Assembly (NCBI RefSeq): GCF_031458115.1 | Contig: NZ_JAVDXV010000005.1 | Coordinates: forward strand, 310,001 to 374,000 | DNA from: Pelomonas asaccharophilus_A | GTDB taxonomy: Bacteria > Pseudomonadota > Gammaproteobacteria > Burkholderiales > Burkholderiaceae_C | Direction: 5' to 3' | DNA length: 64,000 nucleotides | Shown here: one piece after another, positions 20,030-28,809 of the stretch | Layout: each line of letters starts with the position of its first letter | How positions within the stretch are numbered: position 1 is the first letter of the stretch | Translations under genes and position numbers: made by a program | The notes under the pieces: generated by a model | Told to the model about the DNA's origin: nothing | The model's database searches: none | The model's input: only the letters and a program-made list of their open reading frames with translations

Positions 20030-21219
20030 GCGAGGCCGTCAAGATCCTGCTGGTCGACGACCTGCCCGAGAACCTCGTCGCGCTGGAGGCGCTGCTGCGC
20101 GACAACCAGCTGGCCATCTACACGGCCACGTCCGGCGAGGAGGCGCTGTCGCTGCTGCTGGAGCACGAATTCGCGCTGGCGCTGCTGGACGTGCAGATGC
20201 CCGGCATGTCGGGCTTCGAGCTGGCCGAGCTGATACGCGGCAGCTCGCGCACCTCGCACCTGCCCATCGTCTTCGTCAGCGCCGCCGACCGCGAGCAGTC
20301 GTACACCTTCCGCGGCTACGAAAACGGCGCGGTGGACTTCCTCTACAAGCCGCTGGACCACCACGCGGTGAAGAGCAAGGTGCGCGTGTTCGTCGAGCTG
20401 CACGCCAAGAGCCGCGAGCTGCGTCAGCAGCTCGTCGAGCTGGAGGCGGCGCGCGCCGAGCAGGAGGGTCTGCTGGCCGCTCTGCAGGCCGCGCAGGCCG
20501 ACCTGCAGCGCGCGCTGAAGATGCGCGACGAGTTCATGTCCATGGTCACGCACGAGCTGCGCACGCCGCTGGGCGTCATGGCGCTGGAGGTGGAGCTGCG
20601 CCAGCGCCGGCTGGACCGCGGCGACCTTGCCTACTTCAACGGCGAGCGCCTGCAGTCCATGCTGGCCAAGGACTCGCGCCAGGTGCGCAGCATGACCCGT
20701 CTCATCGAGGACATGCTGGACATCGCCCGCATCCAGCACGGCAAGCTGTCGATACGCCCTCGCCACGCCGACCTGGGCGAGCTGGCGCGCGCCATCGTGG
20801 CCGACTTCACCGCGCTGTACCGCGACGTACCGCTGGGGCTGGAGGCGCAGGACGGCATCGTCGGCGAGTGGGACGACAGCCGCATCGGCCAGGTGCTGGT
20901 GAACCTGCTCAGCAACGCGCTGCGCTACGGCGAGGGACGGCCCGTGCGCGTGGACGTGGACCGCGCACCGGACGGCATGGCGCGGCTGACCGTGACCGAC
21001 CAGGGCATGGGCATCCCGCTGGCCGACCAGCGCAAGGTCTTCGAGCAGTTCGAGCGCCTGCCCGCCGCCGCGCAGTCGCCCGGCATGGGGCTGGGGCTGT
21101 ACATCAGCCAGCACTTCGTCCAGGCCCACGGCGGCAGCATCCAGGTGCACAGCGAGCCCGGCGCGGGCGCGCGCTTCACGGTGCTGCTGCCGGCCGCGCC
21201 CGGCCCTTCAGCCGCCTAG
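20026..21219 (+). CDS. Cytoplasmic REC-histidine kinase
   Basis: A 397-residue protein with a receiver at the front (residues 1-125; phospho-Asp55 in LLDVQMPGMSG, Lys in FLYKPLD), a coiled coil (126-170), HisKA (His176 in MVTHELRTPLG) and an ATPase domain (NLLSNALRYG, DQGMGIP, GMGLGLYIS). It has no membrane segment. This layout fits a kinase controlled by phosphotransfer from the upstream hybrid kinase. It is the last gene of the five-gene signalling run; its end overlaps the end of the opposing hybrid kinase gene by twelve bases. Confidence 0.92.
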   Translation: MSEAVKILLVDDLPENLVALEALLRDNQLAIYTATSGEEALSLLLEHEFALALLDVQMPGMSGFELAELIRGSSRTSHLPIVFVSAADREQSYTFRGYENGAVDFLYKPLDHHAVKSKVRVFVELHAKSRELRQQLVELEAARAEQEGLLAALQAAQADLQRALKMRDEFMSMVTHELRTPLGVMALEVELRQRRLDRGDLAYFNGERLQSMLAKDSRQVRSMTRLIEDMLDIARIQHGKLSIRPRHADLGELARAIVADFTALYRDVPLGLEAQDGIVGEWDDSRIGQVLVNLLSNALRYGEGRPVRVDVDRAPDGMARLTVTDQGMGIPLADQRKVFEQFERLPAAAQSPGMGLGLYISQHFVQAHGGSIQVHSEPGAGARFTVLLPAAPGPSAA

Positions 21220-23352
21220 CAAGCGCTCCAGCTCCGGCAGGCCTATGGGCTTGGCCAGATGGTCGTCGAAGCCGGCGGCCAACGCGCGCTGGCGGTCCTC
21301 GGGCGTGCCATAGCCGGTCAGCGCCACCAGCCGCAGCGCCTGCGTGGCCGGTTGCGCGCGCAGCCGGCGCGCGACCTCGTGGCCGTCGATGTCCGGCAGA
21401 CCCACGTCCACCAGCACCAGGTCGGGCTGCAGCGCCGTCGCGCGCTGCACCCCGCCCTCGCCCGTGCCCACCCATTCGGCGCGCTGGCCCAGCAGCTCCA
21501 GCAGCGCGACCAGGCTCTCGCCCGCATCCGCGTTGTCCTCCACCACCAGCACCAGGCGCTGCGCCGCCGGGCCGGCGGGCGGCGGAGCACCCGCCGAGTC
21601 GGGCGGCGTCTCGATGGCGGCCAGGCGCACGCTGAACGTGGAGCCCTGCCCCGCGCCCGCGCTGGCGGCCGTGATCGAGCCGCCGTGCAGCTGCGCCAGC
21701 CGCTGCGCCAGCGTCAGGCCCAGTCCCAGGCCGCCGGCCTCGCGCGACGGGGCGCGCTCGCCCTGCACGAACAGGTCGAAGGCGCTGCGCACCAGCTCGG
21801 CCGACATGCCCTGGCCGTCGTCCGCCACCTGCAGAAGCGCGTCGGCGCCATCTCGCCGCACGGTGATGTGGATGCGGCCGCCGGCCGGGGTGTACTTCAA
21901 CGCGTTGTCCATCAGGTTGGCAATGATCTGCTCCAGCCGTGCGCCGTCCGCCTGCACCCAAACCGGCTGCAACTCGGTCTCGACGCGGTGGGCGGCCATG
22001 CGCGCATTGCCCTGCAGCGTCGCCAGCGCGGCGCGCACGGCCTCGGCCAGGTCCAGCGGCTCGGGCAGCAGGCGTATCTTGCCCGCGGTCACGCGGCCCA
22101 CTTCCAGCAGGTCGTCCACCAGCCGCGTCATCTGGTGCACCTGGCGGCTCAGCACGCCGGCCACCATGGGCACCACGTCGGGCCGCGCCGCGGCCTGCTG
22201 CAGCAGCGCCGACGCGTTGGACAACGAACTGAGCGGGTTGCGCAGCTCATGGCCCAGCATGGCCAGGAACTCGTCCTTGGCCTGGTTGGCGGCGCGCAGC
22301 GCGGCCTCGGCCGCCTCACGGTGGTCGTCGCGCTCGCGCAGCCGGGCCGAGGCCTGCTGCAAGGCTTCGTACAGCTGGCGCACCTCGGCCACCGGCCCGG
22401 GTTCGGGCAGCGCCAGCGCTTCGCCACGCCCCAGCGCCGGCGCCGCCTCGGCCAATGCCGCGATGGGCCGCGCGACGCCCTTGGCCAGCCACCAGGCCAG
22501 GCCCAGGCAGCCGGCCAGCACGACACCGAAACCCAGCCACAGCAGCCGCACATGATGCAGGCTCTGCTCGACCTCGTCCTTGGGAATGGCCACGGCAATG
22601 GCCCAGCCCGACAGCGCCGAGCGCTGCACAGTGCGGTAGATCTCGCGGCCGTCCTTCAGCCGGCCCTGGGTCCAGCCATGCGCGGGCGCGTCCAGTGCGC
22701 GCCGCAGCGAATCGCTGATGCCGACGCCGTCGGGCAACGCCGGGCGGCGAATGACGAACTGGTGCTGGGCGTCCACCACCGCCACCGTCCAGCCGCCCGG
22801 CAGCGGCTGCGCCGCCAGCAGGTGGTCGATGACACTCGCCTCCAGCACGGACGACAGCACCAGGCCGCCCGCAGCCGCCGGCACGTGCACGGCAAACGAC
22901 CGCGGCCGCCCCTCGGCCCGGATCACCGGGCTGACCGCCGGCCGGCCCGTGCGCGCGGCCTCGCGCACGGACTGCGCATGCATGGGCTGCGACAGCACCG
23001 TCGCACCGGGTGTCTGCACACTGAGGCGCAGACCGCCGCTGCCGCCGTCGGACACCAGCAGGTTGCGCCAGGATTCGCCGCCGGCGTCCAGCACACGCTG
23101 CGCCTCGGGCCGGAACGCGTCCGGGTCGCCCGCCGCCAGCGCCGGCGACGTGGCCAGCACCTGCAGCGCGGTGATGCTGGCCTGCAGCCGGGCGTCCATC
23201 GCGGTGGCCAGCGCCCGCGTGCGCTCCCAGGTGCCGGCCTGAACGGCCTCGATCTCGCGCTCTACCAGCAGCCACGTGCCCACCACCCCCACGCCGGCGA
23301 CCGGCAGGAGCACGAGCAACAGCAGGATGCGGAGGCGGTTCTTGAGATACAC
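21208..23352 (-). CDS. Membrane hybrid histidine kinase (Cache-like sensor, HAMP, HK, REC)
   Basis: A 714-residue sensor kinase. The first membrane segment (residues 8-28) is followed by a periplasmic domain of about 230 residues resembling a double Cache sensor (KDGREIYRTVQRSALSGWAIAVAIP near its end). The second membrane segment is at about 270-290, followed by a HAMP-like linker. HisKA has His368 in MLGHELRNPLSS, the ATPase domain shows NLMDNALKYT, DDGQGM and GLGLGLTLAQ, and the single receiver has LVLVDVGLPDIDG with Lys in HLAKPIG. It faces the REC-kinase gene and may cross-talk with it. The ligand is not identifiable. Confidence 0.92.
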   Translation of the reverse strand: MYLKNRLRILLLLVLLPVAGVGVVGTWLLVEREIEAVQAGTWERTRALATAMDARLQASITALQVLATSPALAAGDPDAFRPEAQRVLDAGGESWRNLLVSDGGSGGLRLSVQTPGATVLSQPMHAQSVREAARTGRPAVSPVIRAEGRPRSFAVHVPAAAGGLVLSSVLEASVIDHLLAAQPLPGGWTVAVVDAQHQFVIRRPALPDGVGISDSLRRALDAPAHGWTQGRLKDGREIYRTVQRSALSGWAIAVAIPKDEVEQSLHHVRLLWLGFGVVLAGCLGLAWWLAKGVARPIAALAEAAPALGRGEALALPEPGPVAEVRQLYEALQQASARLRERDDHREAAEAALRAANQAKDEFLAMLGHELRNPLSSLSNASALLQQAAARPDVVPMVAGVLSRQVHQMTRLVDDLLEVGRVTAGKIRLLPEPLDLAEAVRAALATLQGNARMAAHRVETELQPVWVQADGARLEQIIANLMDNALKYTPAGGRIHITVRRDGADALLQVADDGQGMSAELVRSAFDLFVQGERAPSREAGGLGLGLTLAQRLAQLHGGSITAASAGAGQGSTFSVRLAAIETPPDSAGAPPPAGPAAQRLVLVVEDNADAGESLVALLELLGQRAEWVGTGEGGVQRATALQPDLVLVDVGLPDIDGHEVARRLRAQPATQALRLVALTGYGTPEDRQRALAAGFDDHLAKPIGLPELERLLGG

Positions 23353-23417
23353 CGATGCGCCAGTAGAAAGCCCCGCCCGGCACGCGCCGATGCGGGAGGC
23401 TGGCGCATCCTAGCCGC

Positions 23418-24235
23418 TCAGAAGGACGCCCAGGCGCCCTCGGGCTCGACCTCAAGTGCAGCCGGCTTGGGCGCGGGCTTGGGCACGTCACGGACCGCAG
23501 CCTTGGGAGCCGCCACCGCGCGCGGCGCGGCAGGATTCGCCACCGGCCTGGCCGCCACCGCCGGCGCCACATGGCTGCCCACGTTGAACACCGCCACGGT
23601 CTGTGCCAGGTGTTGCGCCTGATGGCGCATGCTCTCGGCGGCCGCGGCGGACTCCTCCACCAGCGCGGCGTTCTGCTGCGTGACCTGGTCCAGCTGCGAC
23701 ACCGTCTGGCCCACCTGCTCGATGCCCTGCGTCTGCTCGTGGCTGGCCGAGCTGATCTCGCCGACCAGGTCGTTGACGCGCTGCACCTGGGCCACGATCT
23801 CCTTCATGGTCTTGCCGGCGTCGCCCACCAGGCGGGCGCCGGTGTCGACCTTCTCCACGCTCTGGCCGATCAGCGTCTTGATCTCCTTGGCGGCCTGCGC
23901 GCTGCGCTGGGCCAGCGTGCGCACCTCGCCCGCCACCACCGCGAAGCCGCGGCCCTGCTCGCCCGCGTGGGCCGCCTCCACGGCCGCGTTCAGCGCCAGG
24001 ATGTTGGTCTGGAACGCAATGCCGTCGATGGTGCCGATGATGTCGTTGATCTTCCTGGAGCTGTCGGTGATGTTCTGCATCGTCGACACGACGCTCTGCA
24101 CGACGCTGCCGCCGCGCTGGGCCACCTCGCGGGCGCTCTGCGACAGCTGCGCCGCGGCGCGGGCGTTGTCGGCGTTCTGGCACGGTGGACGTGATCTCCT
24201 CCATCGACGCCGCCGTCTGCTGCAGGCCTCCAGCG
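23418..24235 (-). pseudogene. Truncated, frameshifted methyl-accepting chemotaxis protein
   Basis: Only the cytoplasmic signalling domain of a chemoreceptor remains. It includes the hairpin tip (NDIIGTIDGIAFQTNILALN) and the C-terminal end EGAWASF, an xWxxF CheR-tethering pentapeptide. Near 24178-24184 two bases are missing: upstream the frame reads LQQTAASMEEITSTV and downstream QNADNARAAAQ, so the normal STVRQNADN is broken. Before LQQTAAS the homology stops abruptly at about 24235, with sensor, membrane segments and HAMP domain lost. The nominal open frame starting at 24275 runs through unrelated sequence. The two-base gap could be a real mutation or an assembly error; the truncation is independent of it. 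Confidence 0.8.
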
Positions 24236-24864
24236 TGTGCTTTGAAGACGGCCTCAGGCGCTGCCTGGGCCGCACGGACCTCTACGACCGCATCGCCCGC
24301 CGCTTCCTGGACACCCGCCCGGGCGACGCCCAGCGCGCCCGCGCGGCGCTGGCGATGCCACCGCACCGGCTGGACGGCCTGCTGCAGAAACCCGTCACGC
24401 CCTCCACGCTGCTGGACACCTTGTACGGCGTCATGCTGGGCGCCGACCTGATACGCCGCCCCGAGCCCGAGGCCTGGCAGCCCGACAGCGTGCGGCTGCA
24501 AGGCCGTGTGCTGCTGGTGGAAGACAACGACATCAACCAGCTGGTGGCCGTGGGCCTGCTGGAAGCGTTCGGCCTGCGGGTGGACATCGCCGCCGACGGC
24601 GCGCAGGCGCTGGAGATGGCCGCGGCCCAGCGCTTCGATGCCGTGCTGATGGACGTGCAAATGCCGGGCATGGACGGCTTCGAGGCCACTGCGCGGCTGC
24701 GCCAGCTGCCCGGCCATGCGGACACGCCCATCATCGCGATGACCGCGAACTCCATGCCCGGTGAACGCGAACGCTGCCTGGCGGCGGGCATGTCGGACTA
24801 CGTCGCCAAGCCCATCGAGCCGGAGCTGCTGGAGAACTGCCTGCGGCGCTGGCTGGCGCCCTGA
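24236..24864 (+). pseudogene. Scrambled phosphorelay remnant: Hpt fragment, REC tail, complete REC
   Basis: The open frame has no convincing start and reads as joined pieces of a hybrid kinase. First comes a histidine-phosphotransfer-like fragment (FEDGLRRCLGRTDLYDRIAR) that stops before the phospho-His. At about 24355 it changes to the last helix of a receiver (LLQKPVTPSTLLDTLYG). A complete receiver follows (LLVEDNDINQL, LMDVQMPGMDG, AMTANSM, VAKPIEP) to the stop at 24864. In intact hybrid kinases Hpt comes after the receivers, so the order shows rearrangement. A short protein could still be made from an internal start at 24356. Confidence 0.7.
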
Positions 24865-24890
24865 TAAAACAAAACCCGCCAGCGGCGGGT
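24865..24890 (-). terminator. Terminator shared by converging genes
   Basis: The stem ACCCGCC-AGC-GGCGGGT (24874-24890) is followed on the minus strand by a run reading TTTTGTTTTA. It ends the small exported-protein gene that stops at 24914. On the plus strand it lies just after the receiver remnant but lacks a T-run in that direction. Confidence 0.8.
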
Positions 24891-24913
24891 GGGGACTGAC
24901 GGCAGCGGGGTGT

Positions 24914-25159
24914 TCAGACCAGCCAGACGGCCGGCTGGGCCGACGCCACCGTCGTCGTGTCGCGGCGGTGCTCGATGACCACGCGCGGCAGCTTGGCCAC
25001 GACCGGCACCTCGGCCCGCTTGCCGACGATCACCACGCGCTCCAGCGTCACGACGCCGGCGACCGGCGCGGCCGTGCGGTCGGCCAGGCCCGCGCCGATT
25101 GCGGCGGCCGCGGCGACGGAAGCGATGGCGACGGTGAAGGTCTTGGCGAAGGTGTTCAT
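24914..25159 (-). CDS. Small exported protein with LxRVVI repeat
   Basis: An 81-residue protein with a Sec-type signal (MNTFAKTFTVAIASVAAAAA, likely cleaved around residue 20-26). The short mature part contains two related stretches, LERVVIVGKR and LPRVVIEHRR, about 17 residues apart, and a hydrophobic C-terminus. A GGAGCC stretch lies before the ATG and a terminator follows the stop, so it is a compact single-gene unit divergent from the PL11 lyase. I do not recognise a characterised family. The longer open frame through this region is antisense to the lyase. Confidence 0.65.
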   Translation of the reverse strand: MNTFAKTFTVAIASVAAAAAIGAGLADRTAAPVAGVVTLERVVIVGKRAEVPVVAKLPRVVIEHRRDTTTVASAQPAVWLV

Positions 25160-25275
25160 GGCGGGCTCCGGTGGGTTTGCTGTGTCAGTGAATGCAGTGT
25201 CTTCAGCCGCGTGGCGCGCCGCGAGCGGCAGGCGATGAACCGCCAGCGGGGGCGGATGAACTGCCACTTCCCGGT

Positions 25276-25295
25276 GCCGGCCGGCGCCGGCCGGC
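25276..25295. promoter_or_regulatory. 20-bp perfect palindrome between the small exported gene and PL11
   Basis: GCCGGCCGGCGCCGGCCGGC is an exact palindrome in the 228-bp divergent intergenic region. It lies 117 bp before the small gene and 93 bp before the lyase. A second small dyad (CGCG-AAT-CGCG) sits beside it at 25302-25312. GC-rich dyads can arise by chance in such DNA, so an operator role is only a suggestion. No other clear site is visible in the gap. Confidence 0.3.
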
Positions 25296-25387
25296 GCGAC
25301 CCGCGAATCGCGCAACGCGTTGACCGTTGCCGACGGGTGGCCGGTCCTACGATGGTTCGACACCCCGCTGCACAGGACTGAGCCGCC

Positions 25388-27349
25388 ATGAATCCCCTTG
25401 GTTATCGCGTCATCACCGGCATGGCCGCGCTGGGGCTGGCAACCGGACTGAGCGCGCAGACCCCTGCCCGCTGGCTGGAATTCCTGGACCGTGGCGCCGT
25501 GGCCGTGCCCGCGCAGGACGGCGGTGTGCTGGTGAGCTGGCGGCTGCTGGCCACCGACGCGCCGGGCACCGAGTTCGACGTCTACCGCGACGGCGAGAAG
25601 CTCAACGCCCGGCCGCTGACCGGCGCCACCAACCTCGTCGACAAGGCGGGTTCGCCGCGGGCGACCTATGTGGTGAAGACCCGCGTGCAGGGCAAGGACG
25701 TGGCCACGAGCGCGCCCGCGCCGGTCTGGGCCGGCGGGCGCCTGAGCCTGCCGCTGCAGCCGCCCGCCGGCGGCACCACGCCGGCCGGCGAGGCCTACAG
25801 CTACACGGCCGGCGAGGCCAGCGTGGCCGACCTGGACGGCGACGGCCGCTACGAGTTCATCCTGAAGTGGGACCCGACCAACGCCAAGGACAACGCCTTC
25901 GGCGGCTACACGGGCGAGGTCTATCTGGACGCCTACCAGCTCGACGGCCGGCGCATGTGGCGCATCAACCTCGGGCCCAACATCCGCGCCGGCGCGCACT
26001 ACACGCAGTTCCAGGTCTACGACTACGACGGCGACGGCCGCGCCGAGCTGGCCGTGCGCACCAGCGACGGCACCGTGGACGGCACCGGACAGGTGCTGGG
26101 CGACGCCAAGGCCGACTGGCGCGAGAGCGACGGCGAGCGGCCCACGCGCGACCGCACCGGCGCCAAGGTGCTGGCCAACGGCAGCATGGTGGCCACCATG
26201 CAGGGCCGCATCGTCAAGGGCCCCGAGTTCCTGACCATGTTCGACGGCCTGACCGGCAAGGCGCTGGCCAGCGCGCCCTACTGGCCAGCCCGTGACCCGC
26301 GCACCGACGCGCCGACCGAGGCGCAGATGAAGGAGGTCTGGGACGACGGCTATGCCAACCGATCCGACCGCTACCTGGCCGGCACGGCCTACCTGGACGG
26401 CGAACGCCCCAGCATCGTCATGGCGCGCGGCTACTACGGCCGCACGACGCTGGCCGCCTGGGACTGGCGCGACGGCAAGCTCACGCGCCGCTGGACCTTC
26501 GACAGCGCCGAGGGCGATCAGAGGGCCTTCGGCGGCCAGGGCAACCACCAGCTCAGCGTGGCCGACGTGGACGGCGACGGCCGCGACGAGATCATCTACG
26601 GTGCGATGACGGTGGACGACAACGGCAAGGGCTTGTGGACCTCCGGCCTGCTGCACGGCGACGCGATGGCCGTGGGCGACCTGGATCCGACACGCCCCGG
26701 ACTGGAGCGGTTCGGCGCGCACGAGGTGCCGCAGCGCAATGGCGGAATCGGCTCGGCCATGCTGGACGCGAAGACGGGCCAGGTGCTGTGGAGCACGCCG
26801 GCCGAGAAGGACACCGGCCGCGGCGTGGCCGCAGACATCGACCCGCGCCACGCCGGTTCGGAGGCCTGGGCCAGCAACTCGGACGTGCTCTACACGGCCC
26901 AAGGCAAGCCCGTTGACGGCGTGAAGCGCCCGCGCGAAATGAGCTTCGTCACCTGGTGGGATGGCGACGAGTTGCGCGAGCTGTTCGACCGCAATCGAAT
27001 CAACAAATGGGACTGGACCGCCGGCACGTCGCGCACGCTGCTGGAGGCGGCCGGCGCCGTACAGAGCAACGGCACGAAGAACACGCCCATCGTGCAGGCC
27101 GATCTGCTGGGCGACTGGCGCGAGGAGGTGGTGTGGCGCAGCGAGGACAGCCGCTTCCTGTACGTCTACACGACGCCCCACCCGACCGAGCGCCGCCTGC
27201 CCACGCTGATGCATGACGCGCAGTACCGCGTTGCCGTCGCCTGGCAGAACACCGCCTACAACCAGCCGCCATACCCGAGCTTCGAGCTGGGCGTTGGCAT
27301 GAAGGAGCCACCGGTGCCGCGCATCAACACGCGGCGGCTGCAGCGCTAG
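25388..27349 (+). CDS. Secreted rhamnogalacturonan lyase, family PL11
   Basis: A 653-residue polysaccharide lyase that cuts the rhamnogalacturonan-I backbone of pectin by beta-elimination. The signal peptide covers residues 1-23. A small beta domain (about 28-125) precedes the eight-bladed propeller, whose blades show repeated calcium-binding DxDGDG motifs (DLDGDGRYE, DYDGDGRAE, DVDGDGRDE), as in characterised PL11 enzymes such as YesW. The length fits a single-domain member without extra carbohydrate-binding modules. A terminator follows. It is transcribed alone, but its oligosaccharide products would feed the GH105 and GH2 enzymes encoded at 30.5-35.6 kb. Confidence 0.95.
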   Translation: MNPLGYRVITGMAALGLATGLSAQTPARWLEFLDRGAVAVPAQDGGVLVSWRLLATDAPGTEFDVYRDGEKLNARPLTGATNLVDKAGSPRATYVVKTRVQGKDVATSAPAPVWAGGRLSLPLQPPAGGTTPAGEAYSYTAGEASVADLDGDGRYEFILKWDPTNAKDNAFGGYTGEVYLDAYQLDGRRMWRINLGPNIRAGAHYTQFQVYDYDGDGRAELAVRTSDGTVDGTGQVLGDAKADWRESDGERPTRDRTGAKVLANGSMVATMQGRIVKGPEFLTMFDGLTGKALASAPYWPARDPRTDAPTEAQMKEVWDDGYANRSDRYLAGTAYLDGERPSIVMARGYYGRTTLAAWDWRDGKLTRRWTFDSAEGDQRAFGGQGNHQLSVADVDGDGRDEIIYGAMTVDDNGKGLWTSGLLHGDAMAVGDLDPTRPGLERFGAHEVPQRNGGIGSAMLDAKTGQVLWSTPAEKDTGRGVAADIDPRHAGSEAWASNSDVLYTAQGKPVDGVKRPREMSFVTWWDGDELRELFDRNRINKWDWTAGTSRTLLEAAGAVQSNGTKNTPIVQADLLGDWREEVVWRSEDSRFLYVYTTPHPTERRLPTLMHDAQYRVAVAWQNTAYNQPPYPSFELGVGMKEPPVPRINTRRLQR

Positions 27350-27355
27350 CGGGTT

Positions 27356-27383
27356 GGGGGCTCTCTAGAATCCGCCCCCTTTT
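27356..27383 (+). terminator. Terminator after the PL11 gene
   Basis: The stem GGGGGC (27356-27361) and GCCCCC (27374-27379) closes a 12-base loop and is followed by TTTT, seven bases after the PL11 stop. The loop contains TAGAAT (27366-27371), which has the look of a minus-10 box for the next gene. The terminator and a promoter may therefore share this DNA. Confidence 0.7.
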
Positions 27384-27411
27384 GGTTAGCTCCGCGCTTG
27401 CATCCGGTTCC

Positions 27412-28212
27412 ATGGATATCGTCGTCAACGAAGAACTCAAGGCCTACATCGACCCGCTGACGGCGGAAGAACACGACGCACTGGAGCGCAGCATCCTGGC
27501 CGAGGGCTGCCGCGACGCGCTGGTGCTGTGGGGCAATGTGCTGGTGGACGGCCACAACCGCTACGGCATCTGCACCAAGCACGGCCTGCCCTTCCAGACG
27601 GTGCAGAACACGCGCTTCAAGTCCATGGAGGACGTGCACCTGTGGATGATCGACCAGCACCTGGGCCGGCGCAGCATCTCGGACTTCCAGCGCGGCGTGC
27701 TGGCGCTGCGAAAGCGCGAAATCGTCGCCGACCGGCGCGCGCGCAGCGCGGCGCAGGACACCCCTGCACCCGCACCCGAACAGGTCGCTGAACCTGTGAC
27801 GCCCGCGGCCGCCGCCGACGCGCTGCAAACGCGCGAGGCGCTGGCCAAGGCCGCGCGCCTGAGCAGCAGCCAGGTGGTGCTGATCGAGAAGATCCAGAAG
27901 CAGGGCACGCCCGAGCTGGTGGCCGCCGTGAAGGCCGGCGCCGTGTCCATCAGCGCCGCCGCGGCCGTGGCGACGCTGCCCGCGCAGGAGCAGGCCGCAG
28001 CCGCGACCGCCGGCGCCGAGGAGTTGAAGCAGGCGGCCAAGCGCGTGCGCGAATCCCGCCGCCGCACGCCCGCACCGGCGCCCGAAACCGAAGCGGAGGC
28101 CCCGGTCGCTGCCGCGCCGGCGCCGCAGCACACGATCGAGTCGCTGCTGCAGCGCGTGGCCGAACTGGAAGCCGAGAACGCGGCGCTGCGTCAGCAGCTG
28201 GCCGCGCGCTGA
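27412..28212 (+). CDS. ParB/Srx-domain protein with C-terminal coiled coil
   Basis: A 266-residue protein with an N-terminal ParB/sulfiredoxin-like nuclease-fold domain: residues 1-90 hold DPLTAEEHDALERSI, LVLWGNVLVDGHNRYGIC and a Q-HLGRRSISDFQRG segment. The conserved DGHNR loop is the family hallmark and binds nucleotide in ParB relatives. A helix-turn-helix-like stretch follows (RLSSSQVVLIEKIQKQG), then a Pro/Ala linker and a short coiled coil (LLQRVAELEAENAALRQQL). No ParA partner or parS site is seen, so chromosome partition is unlikely; a role as a DNA-binding regulator is possible. A TTG 30 bases upstream is an alternative start. Confidence 0.75.
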   Translation: MDIVVNEELKAYIDPLTAEEHDALERSILAEGCRDALVLWGNVLVDGHNRYGICTKHGLPFQTVQNTRFKSMEDVHLWMIDQHLGRRSISDFQRGVLALRKREIVADRRARSAAQDTPAPAPEQVAEPVTPAAAADALQTREALAKAARLSSSQVVLIEKIQKQGTPELVAAVKAGAVSISAAAAVATLPAQEQAAAATAGAEELKQAAKRVRESRRRTPAPAPETEAEAPVAAAPAPQHTIESLLQRVAELEAENAALRQQLAAR

Positions 28213-28764
28213 TCAGTCGCGCGACTCAGGCAGCCAGCCCAGCTGCTGCTCTATGGCCTCGCGGATGGGCGTGCGCTGGTCGGCGCAGGCGCGCTGCACA
28301 TACTCGCGCGCCTTGGCCTGCGTCTCGGCGTCCAGGCCGCGCAGGTAGTCCAACGCCTCGTCGGCGCCGGTCGGCACGCGGCCGAACTCGCCGAGGAAGC
28401 GCGGCTTCAGCGCCGTCCAGACCACCGCGTCCACGCCCTGGGCCGCGGCCCATTGCGCAATGTCGGCGGCGCCGACCTCGTGCCTGGGTTCGGGCCCCGG
28501 CCACAGGCCGATGGAGTCGGGGCCGGAGGCCTCGCGGCCGGCCAGCGCCTCCTGGGCCTGAGCGGGCGTCGCGTAGTCCAGTTCAACCCAGCGGGTCGGG
28601 CAGCGCGCGCCGTCCGCGGTCAGCACCAGCGTCAGCCGGCCGTCGCGCGAAGTGCGGGCGAATTCGAGGGGGAGATGGGGGCCGCCCGTTTGCCAGGGCC
28701 CCTTGCAGCGGAGCACGTCCGGTTTCCAGACCAGCGAGCCCCACCCGATACAGACGATTTTCAC
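28213..28764 (-). CDS. Hypothetical protein, gamma-glutamylcyclotransferase-like start
   Basis: A 183-residue soluble protein. Its first strand, MKIVCIGWGSLVWKPDVLRC, resembles the YGSLxW opening of the gamma-glutamylcyclotransferase/BtrG fold, but the catalytic Glu region is not clear to me, so no activity is assigned. The rest is a mixed alpha/beta sequence ending in a helical segment (YVQRACADQRTPIREAIEQQ). It converges with the ParB-like gene with no spacer between the stops, and lies 45 bases downstream of the cytochrome-dehydrogenase gene on the same strand. Confidence 0.65.
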   Translation of the reverse strand: MKIVCIGWGSLVWKPDVLRCKGPWQTGGPHLPLEFARTSRDGRLTLVLTADGARCPTRWVELDYATPAQAQEALAGREASGPDSIGLWPGPEPRHEVGAADIAQWAAAQGVDAVVWTALKPRFLGEFGRVPTGADEALDYLRGLDAETQAKAREYVQRACADQRTPIREAIEQQLGWLPESRD

Positions 28765-28809
28765 GGGCGATAGCTTAGCCGCGCGCGGCGTCGCTCCGGC
28801 CGGACCGCC

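Noticed and set aside
24914..27214. Long minus-strand open frame ending in the small exported protein
   Set aside because: Only the last 81 codons, from the ATG at 25159, look like a gene; the rest is antisense of the PL11 lyase.
27412..28212. Plasmid or chromosome partition locus
   Set aside because: Only a ParB-type domain is present. There is no ParA ATPase and no parS-like site nearby, and the neighbours are metabolic genes.
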